From JBNNGK01 sp050268245 (GTDB lineage: Bacteria; Pseudomonadota; Gammaproteobacteria; Enterobacterales; Enterobacteriaceae), in the NCBI RefSeq assembly GCF_050268245.1, contig NZ_JBNNGK010000018.1, positions 14,011 through 78,010 of the forward strand: 64,000 nt of DNA. The letters are read 5' to 3'. Below the pieces are notes generated by a model. That model searched no databases, was not told the origin of the DNA, and worked only from the letters and a program-made list of their open reading frames with translations. Shown here in pieces: positions 52,699 to 60,725 of the stretch. The position numbers were made by a program, and so were the translations under genes. The first letter of the stretch is position 1; every line of letters starts with the position of its first letter.

Positions 52699-53832
52699 AT
52701 GCTAACTAAACCTCTCCCGTTGCTTTCATTGTGCTTAGCCCTGCTGCCTGCTTTCGCTCACGCCAGCGATAATCCAGAGATCGACCGTATCGTGCAGCCA
52801 TTGATGCAAAAACACGCCGTTCCTGGCATGACTATCGCCGTATCTGTTGACGGTGAAGCGCATTTCTATAACTACGGCGTCGCATCAAAACAAAGCCAAC
52901 GGCCTATCACCGCTCAGACGCTGTTTGAGATCGGTTCATTGAGCAAAACGTTCACCGCGACGCTGGCCGCCTACGCGCAAAACGCTGGTAAAATCAATCT
53001 GACGGATAGCGCCAGCCACTATCTGCCGGAACTCCGTGGCAGTACATTCGACAAGGTCACGTTGCAGAATCTGGCTACACATACCTCTGGTCTGCCGCTG
53101 TTTGTGCCAGATGACGTCACCAATACGGCTCAGCTGATGGATTACTATAAAAGTTGGCAGCCACAGCATACGATTGGCAGCTACCGCATTTATTCCAATC
53201 TGGGTATTGGCATGCTGGGGATGATTACGGCTAAAAGCCTGAATCAGCCGTTTGCCGAGGCAATGGAACAACGTTTATTGGCAGGATTAGGGATGAAGCA
53301 CAGCTTCGTTAACGTCCCCCCATCGGCAATGGCGGATTATGCCCAAGGCTACGATAAGAACGATCGGCCGGTACGCGTCACGTCCGCCCCGCTTGATGCA
53401 GAATCTTATGGTTTAAAATCCAGCAGTGGCGATTTAATTCGTTATCTGAATGCCAATATGGCACTGGGCAAAGTTGATCCCACCTGGCAGCAAGCGCTGA
53501 ACGATACACATAACGGGTACTATCACGCGAGTGAATTCACGCAAAATATGATGTGGGAAAGCTACCCTTATCCGGTCACGCTGGAAAAGCTACAGGCTGG
53601 CAACGATGCGAAAGTGATTCTGAATGGCGTAAGCGCCAAGGCCATCACTCCACCACAACCGCCAGTGCAGCAGGCCTGGTATAACAAAACGGGGTCCACC
53701 AATGGTTTCTCAACCTATGCGGTATTTATCCCCTCACAAAAAATCGCAGTCGTGATGTTAGCAAATAAAAACTTCCCAAATGATGAGCGAGTGACGACGG
53801 TCTATAACATCATTCAAACGCTGCATAAATAA
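52699..53832 (+). CDS. ampC: Class C beta-lactamase
   Basis: 377 residues with a signal peptide cut after A-H-A. Motifs: S-L-S-K (Ser80 in the precursor, Ser64 in mature numbering), Y-S-N (Tyr165) and K-T-G (Lys330) in Y-N-K-T-G-S-T-N-G-F. It hydrolyses cephalosporins in the periplasm. The R2-loop and omega-loop show no obvious insertion. Regulated by the divergent AmpR; I could not mark the AmpR box with certainty. Chromosomal ampC with ampR is normal for Serratia. Confidence 0.94.
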   Translation: MLTKPLPLLSLCLALLPAFAHASDNPEIDRIVQPLMQKHAVPGMTIAVSVDGEAHFYNYGVASKQSQRPITAQTLFEIGSLSKTFTATLAAYAQNAGKINLTDSASHYLPELRGSTFDKVTLQNLATHTSGLPLFVPDDVTNTAQLMDYYKSWQPQHTIGSYRIYSNLGIGMLGMITAKSLNQPFAEAMEQRLLAGLGMKHSFVNVPPSAMADYAQGYDKNDRPVRVTSAPLDAESYGLKSSSGDLIRYLNANMALGKVDPTWQQALNDTHNGYYHASEFTQNMMWESYPYPVTLEKLQAGNDAKVILNGVSAKAITPPQPPVQQAWYNKTGSTNGFSTYAVFIPSQKIAVVMLANKNFPNDERVTTVYNIIQTLHK

Positions 53833-53997
53833 AGAATACCTGCGGCCACGGGGCATAACCCCTTTCAGACTGCTGACAAAGCCTATTATTAGGGAAAGCG
53901 TGGTGATGGGGTCGTAGTAGCGTAAGCCACCGGATCGCCCCTCGCTACGCTAGGTCCGGGTATCTCGCGCTATCAGGCGACTTCGTCATCAAGCTCC

Positions 53998-54019
53998 AAG
54001 GGGCGTAAAGCCCCTTTTT
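53998..54019 (+). terminator. Intrinsic terminator downstream of ampC
   Basis: A 7-bp stem (aaggggc with gcccctt), 5-base loop and T run, about 165 bases after ampC. A weaker gggg/cccc hairpin lies at about 53850. The bases between are GC-rich and non-coding. Confidence 0.7.
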
Positions 54020-54065
54020 AATGGCCTTCCCATTACGGTAACTATTTTCAATCTGAATAGTTTCT

Positions 54066-55334
54066 TTAATAGACTCGGGCACGGGGTAAATCACTCAGGC
54101 GCGTGGTATACGCTGGCGATAGCCGTTCACGCTTCATTGACCACGGTTGCTGTGTCCCCTGCCCGGCAAACCACAGCGTGGCCTTGCCCGCGCTATTTAT
54201 ACGATCCAGCACCGTCATTAACTGTTCGCTGTTCTTCCTAATCTGAGGTTCATCGAACAGCCCAAGTTGGGCAACGCCCTGACTAAAGAAATCCTGCAAC
54301 ATGACACCGCCTTTCTGATAACGATGCCCGGGTTGCCAAATTGCGTCTAGGCAGCGTAACGCTGCAGCAATAATATCCCGAGTATCTTGAGTCGGAATAC
54401 TCAGCCTTAGCGTGGCTGAATTCGCGTAATAAGGTTCGTTGACGGTAAAAGAGCTGGTTTTCACCCAGGCACTGACGTGCCGACAATGCTGATGCTCTGC
54501 ACGCAATTTCTCAGCCGCGCGCGTGGCATACAGGCAAATAGCCTGATGCATCTGCTCATACTCAGTGATGCGTTCACCAAAAGAACGGCTGCAAATAATC
54601 TGCTGTTTGGTTGGCGCGAACGCTTCCAGTTCTAAGCAAGGTTCGCCACGCAATTCGCGCACCGTTCTTTCGAGCACAACGCTGACGCGTTTGCGCAGCG
54701 TTGCGGTACTGTAGTCAGCTAACTGCAACGCCGTTTCAATGCCCATGCCGTTAAGCTGTTTGGCGAGCCTTCGGCCTATTCCCCAGACCTCGGCAACGGG
54801 CACCCGTGCCATAAGCTTACGCTGGCGTACCTGATGTGAAAGATCGACGACGCCACCGGTTTTCGCCCATTTCTTGGCCGCAAAATTTGCCAGTTTGGCA
54901 AGCGTTTTGGTTTGTGCAATACCAATTCCCACCGTTAAACCCGTATCGCGTAATACTCTGGCACGAACGAAACGACCAAACTCATCGAGCGCAATACAGT
55001 TAGCCATCCCACTCAGATCCATAAAACTTTCATCGATTGAATAAATTTCAACGCGCGGCGCCATCTCTTCCAATATGGTCATCACACGTGCGGACATATC
55101 CGCATACAACTCATAATTGCTGCTAAACGCGACGCCGCCCGCACGCTCAAAACGTTGCTTAACCTTGAAATAGGGTTCGCCCATCTTGACGCCGAGTGAC
55201 TTGGCCTCCTGACTTCGCGCGACCACGCACCCATCATTGTTTGACAGCACGACAATCGGCCGCCCGCGCAGATCTGGACGCCAAAGCGTTTCACAACTTG
55301 CATAGAAGCTGTTCACATCAGCAAGCGCGTACAT
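54066..55334 (-). CDS. umuC: DNA polymerase V catalytic subunit
   Basis: 422 residues, Y-family polymerase. Y-A-L-A-D-V-N-S-F-Y-A-S-C-E opens it with the metal-binding Asp and steric-gate Tyr, then E-I-Y-S-I-D-E-S-F-M-D with the other catalytic acids, and helix-hairpin-helix parts (G-I-G-R-R-L-A-K-Q-L). It copies past DNA lesions with cleaved UmuD dimers and RecA. Start and umuD stop overlap by one base. Confidence 0.95.
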   Translation of the reverse strand: MYALADVNSFYASCETLWRPDLRGRPIVVLSNNDGCVVARSQEAKSLGVKMGEPYFKVKQRFERAGGVAFSSNYELYADMSARVMTILEEMAPRVEIYSIDESFMDLSGMANCIALDEFGRFVRARVLRDTGLTVGIGIAQTKTLAKLANFAAKKWAKTGGVVDLSHQVRQRKLMARVPVAEVWGIGRRLAKQLNGMGIETALQLADYSTATLRKRVSVVLERTVRELRGEPCLELEAFAPTKQQIICSRSFGERITEYEQMHQAICLYATRAAEKLRAEHQHCRHVSAWVKTSSFTVNEPYYANSATLRLSIPTQDTRDIIAAALRCLDAIWQPGHRYQKGGVMLQDFFSQGVAQLGLFDEPQIRKNSEQLMTVLDRINSAGKATLWFAGQGTQQPWSMKRERLSPAYTTRLSDLPRARVY

Positions 55335-55759
55335 TACTTAAGCCTCGTGATTGACGATACGACAACGCCAATAATCTCTACACCGTCTACATTGTCATGC
55401 AGCGGAATCGGTTGATATTTCGGATTCATAGGTTCCAATTGAGGCTGGGGATGTAGGCATAGGCGCTTTACGGTAAATTCGCCCGCCATGCTGGCGATAA
55501 CGATATCGCCATGCGCCGCACTAAGGCTGCGATCGACCACCAGCATTGAGCCTTCCGTTATACCCGCTTCAAGCATCGAGTCGCCGGTCGCATAAAGGAA
55601 ATAGGTCGCATTAGGATGACTGATGCAATACTCATTCAGATCAATGCGCGAATGAATGTAGTCACTTGCCGGGCTGGGAAACCCTGCAGGAACTTTGTCC
55701 AGATACAACGGCAGCTCACACTTGCCTGGCGCTAGTGTTGGGTAGGAAAACGTCATCAT
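55334..55759 (-). CDS. umuD: Self-cleaving pol V accessory subunit
   Basis: 141 residues, S24 peptidase family. Ser61 in A-T-G-D-S-M and Lys98 in G-E-F-T-V-K form the dyad. The cleavage site is A25-G26 in V-P-A-G-F-P-S-P, not the Cys-Gly of E. coli UmuD; the Ala-Gly form is like LexA and plasmid MucA. RecA filaments trigger its self-cleavage to UmuD'. A LexA box lies just upstream. Confidence 0.95.
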   Translation of the reverse strand: MMTFSYPTLAPGKCELPLYLDKVPAGFPSPASDYIHSRIDLNEYCISHPNATYFLYATGDSMLEAGITEGSMLVVDRSLSAAHGDIVIASMAGEFTVKRLCLHPQPQLEPMNPKYQPIPLHDNVDGVEIIGVVVSSITRLK

Positions 55760-55770
55760 ACGCCCTTAAA

Positions 55771-55790
55771 TACTGTATTTTTATACAGTG
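55771..55790. promoter_or_regulatory. LexA (SOS) box of umuDC
   Basis: ctgtatttttatacag fits CTG-N10-CAG with the flanking ta and tg of a strong box, 12 bases before umuD. umuDC is thus induced by DNA damage. Confidence 0.92.
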
Positions 55791-55940
55791 TAAACGCACA
55801 TATTGATTAGAGGGAAGTTCGGAATTTACTTAGATTGCTAGTTGATTGATCGATAAAGAAAGATAGTTTTCCCACCCTTCTCATGCCGCTATCGTCATTA
55901 AGCCTGATACACATTTTAAAACCCAATCTGATTCACCAAT

Positions 55941-55973
55941 AAAAAAGCCGGAGTGACGTTATCCCGTCACTCC
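55941..55973 (-). terminator. Intrinsic terminator of the lysis cassette (minus strand)
   Basis: On the minus strand a 9-bp stem (ggagtgacg with cgtcactcc, 6-base loop) is followed by ggctttttt. It ends transcription coming from the spanin/endolysin genes before umuD. Confidence 0.85.
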
Positions 55974-55974
55974 T

Positions 55975-56020
55975 GCAGCTTTCGACCATTGTGCGTGTGC
56001 TCACAATGGTCGAAAGCTGC
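55975..56020. repeat. Perfect 19-bp inverted repeat
   Basis: gcagctttcgaccattgtg at 55975 is exactly reversed at 56002-56020, with an 8-base loop. It abuts the terminator stem by one base, so the RNA would fold into two neighbouring hairpins. No poly-T follows it, so it is not itself a standard terminator. A recombination site, RNA-protection hairpin or relic of an element end are options. Confidence 0.8.
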
Positions 56021-56109
56021 TTGCCATGAGAATCCGTTTCATGAAAAACCATGCACCGTGCGGATTGTGCGACATAACATTGACGTTACCACTCTGGAGC
56101 AGGCGATTG

Positions 56110-56352
56110 CTATTGCACGTGGCGACTCAATGATATTTCATCAGCCCAAGATTGTTGTAACGCAGCGATCGCCGCCTCTTGGCTTTGTATCTGCGCTAAC
56201 AACTGCCGGTTCTGTTGCTGAGCCTGTTCGAGTTCATAGCACTGATTATCGATAGTCATAACCATGACAAATAAAAGAGCGATAAGTGACAAACCCAGCA
56301 GCAGCGGCCAATGTTCTCTAATTAATCGCCAGCACCAAGCTAACTGGCTCAT
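56110..56352 (-). CDS. Spanin-like (Rz-type) lysis protein
   Basis: 80 residues: one N-terminal membrane helix (about 16-34) followed by a coiled coil (L-E-Q-A-Q-Q-Q-N-R-Q-L-L-A-Q-I-Q-S-Q-E-A), the layout of inner-membrane spanins. It is shorter than lambda Rz and no lipoprotein partner (Rz1) is found inside or after it. Its start overlaps the endolysin stop (ATGA). It may instead be a lysis regulator of the LysB type. Confidence 0.6.
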   Translation of the reverse strand: MSQLAWCWRLIREHWPLLLGLSLIALLFVMVMTIDNQCYELEQAQQQNRQLLAQIQSQEAAIAALQQSWADEISLSRHVQ

Positions 56353-56975
56353 AGCAGCACCTGGCTGGCGCGTTGGAAAAGCGCTTTGCGATCTTCCAGG
56401 CCGTTGGTACCCCGATTAATCACAAAACTGCATTGCACTACGTCATCAGCATGCCGACCACAATTGTTCGCTTGCCAAAACCAGCCAGCAGATCGCATAC
56501 CGTGCAGGTCTTCTTCCAGTAATTCGGGGTGTGCCACCAGATCAAGCCTCAAGACTGCACCACATGCACGGTAGTTATTCAGCCCTGTGGTTTGCATGAG
56601 GCCGCGGCCACGGTATTTCCAGCCGTCACCCGCTGCCCGGTTACCCATCCTGCCGCCGTAGACCAAATTGGCGATGGCTTGTTGTTTCGCTGACTGCTGA
56701 ATAGTACGCCCCAGCGCGGTACATTGTTGATGGCTAAGCCGCTTAGCGTTGGATAACGGCCCAAAGGTTCGCATCAGCCCCTCAACGCTGTAATTGAACG
56801 ATTCCATCTGCGCCGTAAAACCGTTTGACTCGTGCCCTATCTGGGCAATAAACATTGCTTGCTCAATCGGTTTATTAATACCGAACTCAGTAAATGTTGC
56901 GATTAAGTGTGGATACCAACGCACAGCTAACCCGGCGCGAATACCTGCAGCCCGTTGAAATTCGATTTGTGTCAT
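56349..56975 (-). CDS. GH19-family endolysin/chitinase-like
   Basis: 208 residues from ATG 56975, no signal peptide. Family 19 motifs: Q-A-M-F-I-A-Q-I-G-H-E-S-N-G-F with the catalytic Glu, then Y-G-G-R-M-G-N, Y-R-G-R-G-L-M-Q-T-T-G-L-N-N-Y, and V-I-N-R-G-T-N-G. Such phage enzymes cut peptidoglycan and need a holin to reach it. It follows two holin genes and precedes the spanin-like gene. Confidence 0.88.
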   Translation of the reverse strand: MTQIEFQRAAGIRAGLAVRWYPHLIATFTEFGINKPIEQAMFIAQIGHESNGFTAQMESFNYSVEGLMRTFGPLSNAKRLSHQQCTALGRTIQQSAKQQAIANLVYGGRMGNRAAGDGWKYRGRGLMQTTGLNNYRACGAVLRLDLVAHPELLEEDLHGMRSAGWFWQANNCGRHADDVVQCSFVINRGTNGLEDRKALFQRASQVLL

Positions 56976-56980
56976 AAGGT

Positions 56981-57259
56981 CTATCTCAGAAAGGGTTTGG
57001 CAAGCTGCATAACGTTCCCACGGGCAGCCCAAACGGTGACGCAGAACGCGATGTTAATCAGCGTTTCTGACCAATCAGCGGAAACATACTCGCCTGCCAA
57101 AACACGGATAGGGACTGACGCTGACGCAATGATGAGTAAATAAGCGCACCACGCTGCAAGGGGGCGGTGTGCCCCACCCGCACGGCGGAATGTCATTAGA
57201 CGTAGCGCACTCAACGCGCATACCAGCGCGTTAACAATGAGTAAGATTTCACTGACCAT
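56981..57259 (-). CDS. Phage holin, three-helix type (Phage_holin_3_7-like)
   Basis: About 92 residues from ATG 57259 (57265 also possible). Three membrane helices with a basic loop (F-R-R-A-G-G-A-H-R-P-L-A-A-W) as in the putative 3TM holins found before endolysins in enterobacterial prophages. It overlaps the end of the first holin by 11 bases and is 5 bases from the endolysin. Confidence 0.75.
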   Translation of the reverse strand: MVSEILLIVNALVCALSALRLMTFRRAGGAHRPLAAWCAYLLIIASASVPIRVLAGEYVSADWSETLINIAFCVTVWAARGNVMQLAKPFLR

Positions 57260-57638
57260 TACCATCATTCCCTCGCATTTTTTTAAACCACTGCCCCGGA
57301 TTTTCTGATTGTTTGCTGATGTACATGAACAACCGAACGGCAATTGCAGAAGCCACTACCGCTCCCAGCGGCCGTTCGGCCTGTATCACTTCTGGCGTGG
57401 CGTAGTTGATAACGTCCGTCACAAATCCGGCGCATTGCCCACCAATGAGAAACGAGGCCAGAAATGACAACAGTCGCTGCCAAATAGACAAGTCGGATGC
57501 CGATAAGACGTAAATGACCGCACCGGAAAACGACCCGATAATCACTCCCGTATCCCCACCCGCGAATAAACTCGCGATAGTAATACCGCCGAGCATGTAT
57601 GTGGCTGCACTGGTGCTTGCAGCTAATGGTTCCGGCAT
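57249..57638 (-). CDS. Phage holin, first gene of the lysis cassette
   Basis: 129 residues with an aggag site. It has three to four membrane segments (A-T-Y-M-L-G-G-I-T-I, I-I-G-S-F-S-G-A-V, L-L-S-F-L-A-S-F-L-I-G-G) and a charged tail (W-F-K-K-M-R-G-N-D-G), like Phage_holin_8-type proteins. It should form the hole that lets the endolysin out. Confidence 0.75.
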   Translation of the reverse strand: MPEPLAASTSAATYMLGGITIASLFAGGDTGVIIGSFSGAVIYVLSASDLSIWQRLLSFLASFLIGGQCAGFVTDVINYATPEVIQAERPLGAVVASAIAVRLFMYISKQSENPGQWFKKMRGNDGNGQ

Positions 57639-57778
57639 TTATTTTCTCCTTTATTTGCCATTGCGCTCAACACACGCCGGGCACTGACATAAAAAGCTCC
57701 ACCGCAATGAGCTTAAAAAACTAGGCATAGGTATTAATCACGCCATATCTATTAACGTAATGACATCAGAAATTGCCG

Positions 57779-58048
57779 TTACGCAATGACGTCCTGATAT
57801 GAGTTACCAATAGGAACATGTTGCGGAACCGTATAATAACAAGGCCAATATTTTTCTGGTGTTTGACAAAGCGGCTCATGCAATGGCGCTGAAAGATATA
57901 ACTGCCCATTCGTTGCCGAGCGCGCATGGGTTGCATCGGCCGATACACTAATTAATGCCAGCCCAGCAACCACATCACCTGGTCGCGAACAATTTAATCT
58001 TTTCACGGTGGACAACGGATGGTTCTTCATTTTGTAATATGACGACAT
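57779..58048 (-). CDS. Hypothetical protein, 89 aa, possibly exported
   Basis: The open frame runs back to 58219, but ATG 58048 has a good aggga site and is preferred. Basic N-terminus, then a moderately hydrophobic stretch (V-V-A-G-L-A-L-I-S-V-S-A-D-A-T-H-A) that could be a signal peptide cut near A-T-H-A, then a short mature part rich in Pro, Tyr and Cys (P-E-K-Y-W-P-C-Y-Y-T-V-P). Family not recognised. It lies between the lysis cassette and the P450 gene. Confidence 0.45.
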   Translation of the reverse strand: MSSYYKMKNHPLSTVKRLNCSRPGDVVAGLALISVSADATHARSATNGQLYLSAPLHEPLCQTPEKYWPCYYTVPQHVPIGNSYQDVIA

Positions 58049-58467
58049 GGTATTCCCTACTTTATTCATCCAGTCAGTAATCTGGAGAAGCAGTATCTCA
58101 ATAAGTAAGGATGCGTCATATCTTCGGCTGTTGTACTGCACATAACACAACACGTTATTGGGCTTTACCAAGGTGATTATCAACGACTGATAATTACCTG
58201 CCTTGATTTTATCCAACAATACCCTCTTTTACGAGATGAAATTAGCGAATTGCCGGCACGGATCAGATATAACGGATTTCAAGACTGGCTTGAATAGTGG
58301 TTTCAAATCATTCAATTCGGTTTTATTATTGCATTTCCCCAAGGGTAGTATAATACTCTGTTACCGATGCCAATAAATTCAATGAGGAGAGCGTTGATAA
58401 AAATAATAGACTCACTCATAAGAATGAAATATTAAATCGGTCAACGCTTCATCTTTGATTTTACAAA
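58049..58467. other. Intergenic stretch between the 89-aa gene and the P450 gene
   Basis: About 420 AT-rich bases. No gene was found. The composition changes here from the lysis region to the AT-rich last segment, so the left boundary of the acquired DNA is probably in or near it. Confidence 0.4.
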
Positions 58468-60138
58468 CTACTTAATTCTTGGTTCTAGCTTTATAGGTAA
58501 TACAGATACAGAAACTGCAATCGTTGATGTGTACTGTACCTCTACATTATCATTTAGAACTATTTGAAAAGTTCCTAACACTTGCTTGATAAAATCAGAA
58601 CACATTGCGGTTGCGAGAGCACTACCGACACATCCCCGTGGCCCTATTCCAAAAGGTAGTAAAGACCTTAAAGATTCCTTGGAAAATGGGCAGGAACCAC
58701 CAGATTTAGAGGCTAAACGTTCAAGAATAAAATCATCAGGGCGCGAATAGAGCTTTTCATTACGACTAATGGCAGGTCTAAGCGGCATAAGAATTGTTTT
58801 TTTAGGGATGGTGTATCCCAAACAATCATAACTTTGATGTCGTGAAAATTTTGATGAGTATGGTAATGGAGGAGTAAAACGAAGAGTCTCCCTAACAATA
58901 GCTTCTTCTACTGAACAACCATGTAATTTATTTTTATTAGGGCTAATTATCATAGAGTAAGCATCATTCTGAACATCTGGATACTTTGCAAGATTGAGTA
59001 ATGCCTGTGTTACAACAAAACTCATTGCATCCGTCCCTCCAAGTAATAATGAAACCAGTTCATTGGCGCAAGTGTGTATGCTCCAGCTTAATGATTTGCC
59101 TTTTTCATCTATATACTTCCCAGAGGCTAGCATTGCCAGAGCGTCTAATACATTAGAAGGCTTTCCTTCGCTCAAACCATTGTTAATTCTCTCTTGTATA
59201 AGATCTTTCGAAAATTGTACTAAATATTGATGATCAACTTTTGCTCTGACGGTAAATCGAGGGAATATCCATCGGACAAACTTAGGGTGAAAAGCGCGGA
59301 AACTAATAGCTTCTTCAATGCCTTCAATAGCGTCATGATAGCGGTCAAAATTCATCGCTTGGTTCCAAACCGTACCACAAAGAAAAGTTCCAAGACTATG
59401 AATACTCCAGCTAAGGACATCACGTTGTAATGAGCCATGTTCTGTCGTACCCATTTGCCATTTGTCTATCAACTTTGACAGTACGGGGCGTAACAGAGGG
59501 ATACCGCGCTCAATCGCAGTACCGCCTAAGAAAGGAGTGAGAACTCTACGATGTTCACGGTGTGTTTCATTAAGGCTTATCCCCATTAAGTTCTCACCGA
59601 GGACTGATTTATCAGCACTGCGAATAGCGTCGAGTTTATTATCATGAATCTTGTGAAAAACCTGGTTCATGGAAACTATTGTTGGCGATCCCCAGGCCAG
59701 ATGTAAACGGATCACCGGACCAAATTTTTCATGCATTGCCGCGATGGCTTTGTCACGAGAGGTATGGCCGTTTAGCAGGATTTGTTTTAAATTCCCTAAT
59801 GCAAAATTATATGCAGGACCAGGAATGTGTTTATATTTCCTCAACTGCCGAAATCGAAAGTATACAGCCATGAAAAAAGCAAAAGTCAGCAAACTTGTCA
59901 GGACTAATATGGGTACATTAATCGTCTTAGTGCTAATGACAAAAAGAGTGGTAATGAGAGCCATAATTCCAATTAAAAACCAAACAAAATAAACAACTTG
60001 GTAGATAATAATAAAACTTCTTGAGTTAATCGATGATATTCCATGCGGCGAAGCTAGTTTCTCATAAAGCTTTCCCTTGGCACATTCAAACCATACAAAA
60101 GCGTTGACATGATGATCTTGCAAGATTTTTTTTCTCAT
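58468..60138 (-). CDS. Membrane-anchored cytochrome P450
   Basis: 556 residues. Heme motif F-G-I-G-P-R-G-C-V-G (Cys503), E-T-L-R (Glu417, Arg420), I-helix L-G-G-T-D-A-M-S (Asp370; Ala replaces the usual Thr), and a proline hinge I-P-G-P. It has about 100 extra N-terminal residues with two membrane helices (about 43-69 and 74-94), so the catalytic domain should be tethered to the inner membrane, cytoplasmic side, like eukaryotic microsomal P450s. P450s are rare in Enterobacterales. No ferredoxin or reductase gene is near. Base composition is AT-rich compared with the rest of the window. Divergent from the next operon, suggesting a shared pathway. The substrate is unknown. Confidence 0.87.
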   Translation of the reverse strand: MRKKILQDHHVNAFVWFECAKGKLYEKLASPHGISSINSRSFIIIYQVVYFVWFLIGIMALITTLFVISTKTINVPILVLTSLLTFAFFMAVYFRFRQLRKYKHIPGPAYNFALGNLKQILLNGHTSRDKAIAAMHEKFGPVIRLHLAWGSPTIVSMNQVFHKIHDNKLDAIRSADKSVLGENLMGISLNETHREHRRVLTPFLGGTAIERGIPLLRPVLSKLIDKWQMGTTEHGSLQRDVLSWSIHSLGTFLCGTVWNQAMNFDRYHDAIEGIEEAISFRAFHPKFVRWIFPRFTVRAKVDHQYLVQFSKDLIQERINNGLSEGKPSNVLDALAMLASGKYIDEKGKSLSWSIHTCANELVSLLLGGTDAMSFVVTQALLNLAKYPDVQNDAYSMIISPNKNKLHGCSVEEAIVRETLRFTPPLPYSSKFSRHQSYDCLGYTIPKKTILMPLRPAISRNEKLYSRPDDFILERLASKSGGSCPFSKESLRSLLPFGIGPRGCVGSALATAMCSDFIKQVLGTFQIVLNDNVEVQYTSTIAVSVSVLPIKLEPRIK

Positions 60139-60725
60139 AGGATAACGGCTTTCTTTAATGAAATAGAGTAAAATTAAAGCGTAGCATATAGTTTAAGCTA
60201 TGTAGGATTATGTTATTTTATAGCATAAAGATTAGCATATCGTGTAATTCCAACTGGTTATTATTTCCATTGAAATTATAGGTAAACTCTCGCTTTCACA
60301 CCTCTTATAATATGATAAATCAGTAAGTTATCTACTAACAAGGCATACGGTTTCTTACGGTGCCAACTTTAAAACCCCTTTCCGGCTAAATTGGAGGTTT
60401 ATGCGTGTGGCTACCTACGCTCCTTGCTTATTATGCCTGATTACATATAAAAATAATAATTTTAACGAACACAATAAATATCAAAAGCATTTACCCAAAA
60501 CGTCCTCTCCAATAAAGATTATTTATTAAATTACTATTTTCACATGACCATACAAAACAATATGTTATGAACTGGTTAAGCTTAGCATCAAATACGGAAA
60601 TTTTACTGTTGTTGCTTGATGGGTGGAAGAAGCTATCCTTAATTTCATGATAGGCAATGCATGGTAGACTTGGCTTTTAACATGATTTTTTAATCCCCCC
60701 TGAAATGATGGTTCGAGGAGTTGCA
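60139..60725. other. AT-rich divergent promoter region
   Basis: 587 bases between the P450 and TDO-fusion starts. No gene was found. It must hold the two promoters. No clear LuxR or other named operator was identified. Confidence 0.5.

Noticed and set aside
55860..58220. Complete prophage around the lysis genes
   Set aside because: Only lysis-type genes are present; no integrase, repressor, capsid or tail gene, and no attachment-site pair was recognised.
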